In this document: positions 60,971 through 64,000 of the stretch, piece after piece | Numbering within the stretch: the first letter of the stretch is position 1 | Layout of the letters: every line of letters starts with the position of its first letter | Position numbers and translations under genes: made by a program | NCBI GenBank assembly: GCA_020446945.1 | Contig: JAGRDS010000013.1 | Location: forward strand, 1-64,000 | Length of the DNA stretch: 64,000 nucleotides | Origin: Parvularculaceae bacterium | GTDB taxonomy: Bacteria; Pseudomonadota; Alphaproteobacteria; Caulobacterales; Parvularculaceae | Reading direction: 5' to 3' | Notes under the pieces: generated by a model | Seen by the model: the letters and a program-made list of their open reading frames with translations, nothing else | What the model was told of the DNA's origin: nothing | Database searches by the model: none

Positions 60971-61738
60971 ATGAAGCAACGAATTTTGATAATAGCCGCC
61001 CTAATGGGCTCGGCGTTTTTCGGCGCGATCGGCGCGAATGTGCTTTTGGCTCAGCAGTCGAAACGCGAGGCGCCGGGAGACCTTGATCGCGAGGCGATCG
61101 CCGAAATCGTTCGCGAGACTTTAAGGGAAGACCCTTCGATTATCGTCGAAGCGCTTAATCTTTATTCGGAAAATCACGTCAAGGACACGGTCGTCCGCTA
61201 CCTGCCCGAATTCCTGTCTGAGAAAAGCGGATACGTCACGGGCAAAAACCCGGCGGCGGCGAAAGTCGCCGTCATTGAGCTGTTCGATTATCATTGCGGG
61301 TTTTGCAAAAGAAGCGCCGAATTCGTGCGCGACCTCACCAAAAGCGACGCGGCGGTGAAAGTTGCGTTTCGTGAATTTCCGATCTTGCGCGAAGAATCCG
61401 ATACAGCCAGCCGGTACGCGCTCGCCGCCCGCGAGCAGGGAAAATATTCCGAACTGCATTTTGCAATGCTGAAGGAAACCGGCGTCGTCACGAAAGAGCG
61501 TATCCACGAAATTGCAAAAAAGCTCGGCCTTGACGTAAAGAAGCTGGAGGCCGACTCGCAAAATCCGGAATTTTCATCCTATATTGCGACGGATCGTCAG
61601 GCCGCGCAGGAACTCGGCATTGACGGTACGCCGACATTCATCGTCGCATCACTCGACGGTTCATTTGTCGAAATCATTCCCGGTTATCGTCCGGACGATG
61701 TGAAGGCGGCGATCGCGGAAGCGAAGAAACAGCGCTGA
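60971..61738 (+). CDS. DsbA family thioredoxin-fold protein (Com1-like)
   Basis: 255 residues. An N-terminal hydrophobic segment (ILIIAALMGSAFFGAIGANV) acts as signal or anchor; the redox motif CGFC is in FDYHCGFCKRSAEFV and the cis-Pro loop in GIDGTPTFIVA. It may make or correct disulfides in the periplasm. It converges with thiG four bases away. A conserved neighbour of aroQ-accB in alphaproteobacteria, here separated from them by thiSG. Confidence 0.9.
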   Translation: MKQRILIIAALMGSAFFGAIGANVLLAQQSKREAPGDLDREAIAEIVRETLREDPSIIVEALNLYSENHVKDTVVRYLPEFLSEKSGYVTGKNPAAAKVAVIELFDYHCGFCKRSAEFVRDLTKSDAAVKVAFREFPILREESDTASRYALAAREQGKYSELHFAMLKETGVVTKERIHEIAKKLGLDVKKLEADSQNPEFSSYIATDRQAAQELGIDGTPTFIVASLDGSFVEIIPGYRPDDVKAAIAEAKKQR

Positions 61739-61742
61739 CCGC

Positions 61743-62513
61743 TCAGATCAGGCCGGCGAGCGGCGAAGAAGGATCGGCGTATTTCTTCTTCGCCATGCGC
61801 CCGGCGAGATAGGCTTCGCGCCCGGCGATGACTGCGTGACGCATCGCCGACGCCATCAATATCGGATCTTTCGCTTCGGCGATCGCCGTATTCATCAAAA
61901 CGCCGTCGCATCCAAGCTCCATCGCGAAAGCGGCGTCGGACGCGGTGCCGACGCCGGCGTCGACGATAACGGGTACGCGCGACTGCTCAACGATAAGGCG
62001 AATATTGACGGGGTTTAAAATTCCAAGCCCCGAGCCGATCAACGATCCGAGCGGCATGATCGCGCAGCACCCCGCATCTTCCAGCTTGCGCGCGTAAACG
62101 GGATCGTCAGAGCAATAGACCATGACCTCAAAGCCCTCGCTGATGAGGAGCCTGGCCGCTTTCAACGTTTCCTCCATCTCCGGATAGAGCGTTTTCTGGT
62201 CGGCGAGAACTTCTAGCTTCACCAGCGACCAGTCCCCCGCCTCTCGCGCAAGGCGCAAGGTGCGGACGGCCTCCTCGGCGGTGAAACAGCCGGCCGTATT
62301 CGGCAGGTAAACGTATTTCTTCGGATCGATGTAATCGACGAGCATCGGCTTGTCGCGATCCGTCAGGTTCACGCGCCGCACGGCGACCGTGACCATCTCG
62401 GCGCCGGCGGCCTCGGCGGCGCGCGCGTTTTCTTCGTAGGTCTTGTACTTTCCTGTGCCGATGATCAGGCGCGAGCTGAATTCGCGGCCGGCGATTGTGA
62501 GCGACGAGGACAA
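61743..62513 (-). CDS. thiG: Thiazole synthase ThiG
   Basis: 256 residues. The TTG at 62513, five bases after GGAGGAGG, is preferred; an ATG at 62546 would add 11 residues and overlap thiS. TIM-barrel motifs: [54 protein letters not shown] and [20 protein letters not shown]. It makes thiazole phosphate for thiamine from ThiS-thiocarboxylate and deoxyxylulose phosphate. Other thiamine genes are not adjacent. Confidence 0.95.
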   Translation of the reverse strand: MSSSLTIAGREFSSRLIIGTGKYKTYEENARAAEAAGAEMVTVAVRRVNLTDRDKPMLVDYIDPKKYVYLPNTAGCFTAEEAVRTLRLAREAGDWSLVKLEVLADQKTLYPEMEETLKAARLLISEGFEVMVYCSDDPVYARKLEDAGCCAIMPLGSLIGSGLGILNPVNIRLIVEQSRVPVIVDAGVGTASDAAFAMELGCDGVLMNTAIAEAKDPILMASAMRHAVIAGREAYLAGRMAKKKYADPSSPLAGLI

Positions 62514-62514
62514 A

Positions 62515-62715
62515 TCAACCTCCTCCAACAAAATGGACGATCTCAAACCGGTCGCCGTCGGCTATCGCCGTATTTCCATAAGCGGACTTTGGAACGATTT
62601 CGAGATTGCGCTCGACCGCGAGTTTGCGCGGTTCAAGGCCGAGCCGTTCGATAAGGTCGAGGACCGTCGCCGCCCCTTCGATCCGCATCGATTCTCCGTT
62701 AATTTGCAGTTCCAC
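62515..62715 (-). CDS. thiS: Sulfur carrier protein ThiS
   Basis: 66 residues starting at GTG 62715, giving [14 protein letters not shown], the normal ThiS start; a longer frame upstream (to 62769) lacks similarity. The C-terminus IVHFVGGG ends in the Gly-Gly that is turned into a thiocarboxylate. It is one base before thiG. The 116 bases upstream show no thiamine riboswitch. Confidence 0.92.
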   Translation of the reverse strand: MELQINGESMRIEGAATVLDLIERLGLEPRKLAVERNLEIVPKSAYGNTAIADGDRFEIVHFVGGG

Positions 62716-62831
62716 AATCGACCGCCGTTTGCACTCGGATAACGAACGCAGTTGTATGTGTAGGCTCAACGCTGCGGTTGCAAGCGCCGAACCCCTATGA
62801 GCTTACGCGCCGCGAAAGGAACGCGCCGGAT

Positions 62832-63293
62832 ATGACGATCCCGGATATGACGATTTACGTGCTGAATGGTCCGAACCTCAACCTGCTGGGGACGCGCGAG
62901 CCGGAAATCTACGGCGCCGCGAGCCTCGACGATATTCGCTCAGCCGTATCGGATGCGGCGCGCGGACGCGGCGCGAGCGTCGAGTTCCGACAGTCGAACC
63001 ATGAGGGCGTCCTCATAGACTGGGTTCAGGAGGCTGCGGGCAAGGCGGCCGGCCTGATCGTCAACCCCGGCGCTTACACCCATACCTCGATCGCCCTTCA
63101 CGACGCGCTCAAAACCGTGAAAATCCCGAAGATCGAACTCCACCTCTCCAACATTCATGCGCGGGAGGCTTTTCGGCGCCATTCCTATATCAGCCCCGCC
63201 GTGGACGCGGTTATCTGCGGCCTCGGCGCACAAGGTTACCTGACAGCGCTTGACGCCCTCATCCGGCTCATCGACAAGAAACCCTTTCCCTAG
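62832..63293 (+). CDS. aroQ: 3-dehydroquinate dehydratase type II
   Basis: 153 residues from ATG 62832, with GAAAGGAA eight to nine bases upstream; a later ATG at 62847 is possible. Type II dehydroquinase motifs: [20 protein letters not shown], the catalytic Tyr, [16 protein letters not shown] and [37 protein letters not shown]. It dehydrates 3-dehydroquinate in the shikimate pathway. It is upstream of accB as in other alphaproteobacteria. Confidence 0.96.
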   Translation: MTIPDMTIYVLNGPNLNLLGTREPEIYGAASLDDIRSAVSDAARGRGASVEFRQSNHEGVLIDWVQEAAGKAAGLIVNPGAYTHTSIALHDALKTVKIPKIELHLSNIHAREAFRRHSYISPAVDAVICGLGAQGYLTALDALIRLIDKKPFP

Positions 63294-63319
63294 ACGGCCA
63301 AAGGGGGCCCAAAGGCACA

Positions 63320-63799
63320 ATGAGCGCCTATAAACCGAATTCGATGGAAGCGGCGTGGATACGCGAACTCGCAGCGATCCTGGATCAGACCGGTCTCACA
63401 GAGATCGAGATCGAAAAATCCGATTTTCGGGTTCGCGTCGCGCGGGGACCGGCCGGCCCGGCGATCGCCTACGCGCCCGGTTCTGCGCCCGCGCTCCCCG
63501 CCGCAGCAGCGCCCGCCCCGGCCGATAGGCCCGCCGCGCAGGCCGAGACGCCGGCGGCGCCGCTCGCCGGCGTCGTAAACTCGCCCATGGTCGGCACGGT
63601 CTACCTTTCGCCCTCGCCGGGCGCCGATCCTTTCGTGAAGGTCGGCGACAAGGTCGCAGAAGGCCAGACCCTGATGATCGTCGAAGCGATGAAGACGATG
63701 AACCCGATCGCCGCCCCCTCAGCCGGCGTCGTCAAGCAGATCCTCGTCCGCGATGCGCAGCCGGTCGAATTCGGCGAGCCGCTGATCGCCGTCGAATAA
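63320..63799 (+). CDS. accB: Acetyl-CoA carboxylase biotin carboxyl carrier protein
   Basis: 159 residues. N-terminal helix, an Ala/Pro-rich flexible linker (about 60-85) and the biotinyl domain with EAMKTMNPI, the Lys being biotinylated. Start 27 bases after aroQ. The carrier brings biotin to the AccC carboxylase in fatty acid synthesis. AccC follows 32 bases later. Confidence 0.97.
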   Translation: MSAYKPNSMEAAWIRELAAILDQTGLTEIEIEKSDFRVRVARGPAGPAIAYAPGSAPALPAAAAPAPADRPAAQAETPAAPLAGVVNSPMVGTVYLSPSPGADPFVKVGDKVAEGQTLMIVEAMKTMNPIAAPSAGVVKQILVRDAQPVEFGEPLIAVE

Positions 63800-63831
63800 T
63801 TACAGCGCACGTCAAAAATCTGGGCGCAGAC

Positions 63832-64000
63832 ATGTTTCAAAAAGTCCTAATTGCCAACCGAGGCGAAATTGCGCTGCGCGTTCACCGGGCGTGCAAGGAA
63901 CTCGGCGTATCGACGGTCGCGATACATTCGACGGCCGACACCGAGGCGCTGCACGTAAAGCTCGCAGACGAAAGCGTTTGCATCGGACCGCCCGCGCCCA
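63832..64000 (+). CDS. accC: Biotin carboxylase, N-terminal fragment (cut by window end)
   Basis: 56 codons remain in the window from ATG 63832. The start [20 protein letters not shown], followed by [20 protein letters not shown], is the N-terminal biotin carboxylase domain. The rest lies beyond base 64000. It forms the accBC operon and carboxylates biotin on AccB with ATP and bicarbonate. Confidence 0.96.
   Translation, partial: MFQKVLIANRGEIALRVHRACKELGVSTVAIHSTADTEALHVKLADESVCIGPPAP

Noticed and set aside
62716-62831. Possible thiamine (TPP) riboswitch upstream of thiS on the minus strand
   Set aside because: The short region contains no CTGAGA or ACCTGAT-type THI-box core, and the distance to aroQ is too small for the full structure.

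Overview
The window is one contiguous piece of an alphaproteobacterial chromosome with roughly 60% G+C. Evidence for the group: a CobS cobaltochelatase end, the block infA-maf-RNase G-yacG / LMW phosphatase / UPF0262 / DUF2948-murA, a DUF1476 (F1-ATPase zeta) gene beside purC, an RNase E with an acidic insertion in its S1 domain, and the rne-amiC-PBP1A-prfB and M48-DsbA-aroQ-accBC neighbourhoods. Squalene-hopene cyclase, a polyhydroxyalkanoate (PHA) cluster and an SO2930/HNE_0200-type dihaem protein would fit a marine hyphomonad- or Parvularcula-like organism, but the genus cannot be fixed from this sequence. I see no IS element, prophage, integrase or CRISPR array, so most of the window looks like core chromosome.

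Layout. 1-9.4 kb: end of cobS, then scattered metabolic genes (AbgB-like amidohydrolase, nitronate monooxygenase-like protein, pyruvate kinase, dienelactone hydrolase-like protein, threonine synthase-like enzyme, TPR protein, 3-hydroxybutyrate dehydrogenase, EF-hand protein). 9.4-16 kb: housekeeping block on the minus strand, interrupted by a DUF481 outer membrane protein gene, ending at a tRNA-Thr. 16-22.7 kb: a methyltransferase, a structured intergenic RNA candidate with an alphaproteobacterial anti-Shine-Dalgarno motif, a small 11-residue-repeat protein resembling the 7(1) septoil knot family, then a PHA island (phasin, class II phaC, phaZ, second phasin, phaD). 22.7-30.4 kb: SDR, LysE exporter, DUF1476, purC, purS-purQ, two hydrolases and an unknown exported protein. 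30.6-36 kb: a beta-helix lipoprotein paired with a dihaem lipoprotein, a sterol-desaturase-family hydroxylase, and squalene-hopene cyclase.

36-42.7 kb: a sulfide-response island. A divergent ArsR-type (BigR/SqrR-like) repressor sits between two half-size YeeE/YedE transporter genes and an operon of persulfide dioxygenase, sulfide:quinone oxidoreductase-like flavoprotein, SulP transporter and a malonyl-CoA-synthetase-like ligase. 42.8-51 kb: tyrS, an AsmA-like giant, peroxiredoxin, DUF455, and an M23 peptidase-bactofilin pair. 51-64 kb: prfB with a programmed +1 frameshift, PBP1A, AmiC, rne with a long leader, M48/TPR protease, DsbA-like protein, thiS-thiG on the opposite strand, aroQ, accB and the start of accC.

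How the genes work together. PHA made by PhaC and coated by two phasins is broken down by PhaZ, and free 3-hydroxybutyrate could be oxidised by the dehydrogenase at 7.8 kb. The sulfide island would sense persulfide, oxidise sulfide to persulfide and then sulfite, and move sulfur anions. The amiC/PBP1A/M23/bactofilin/murA genes serve the cell wall.
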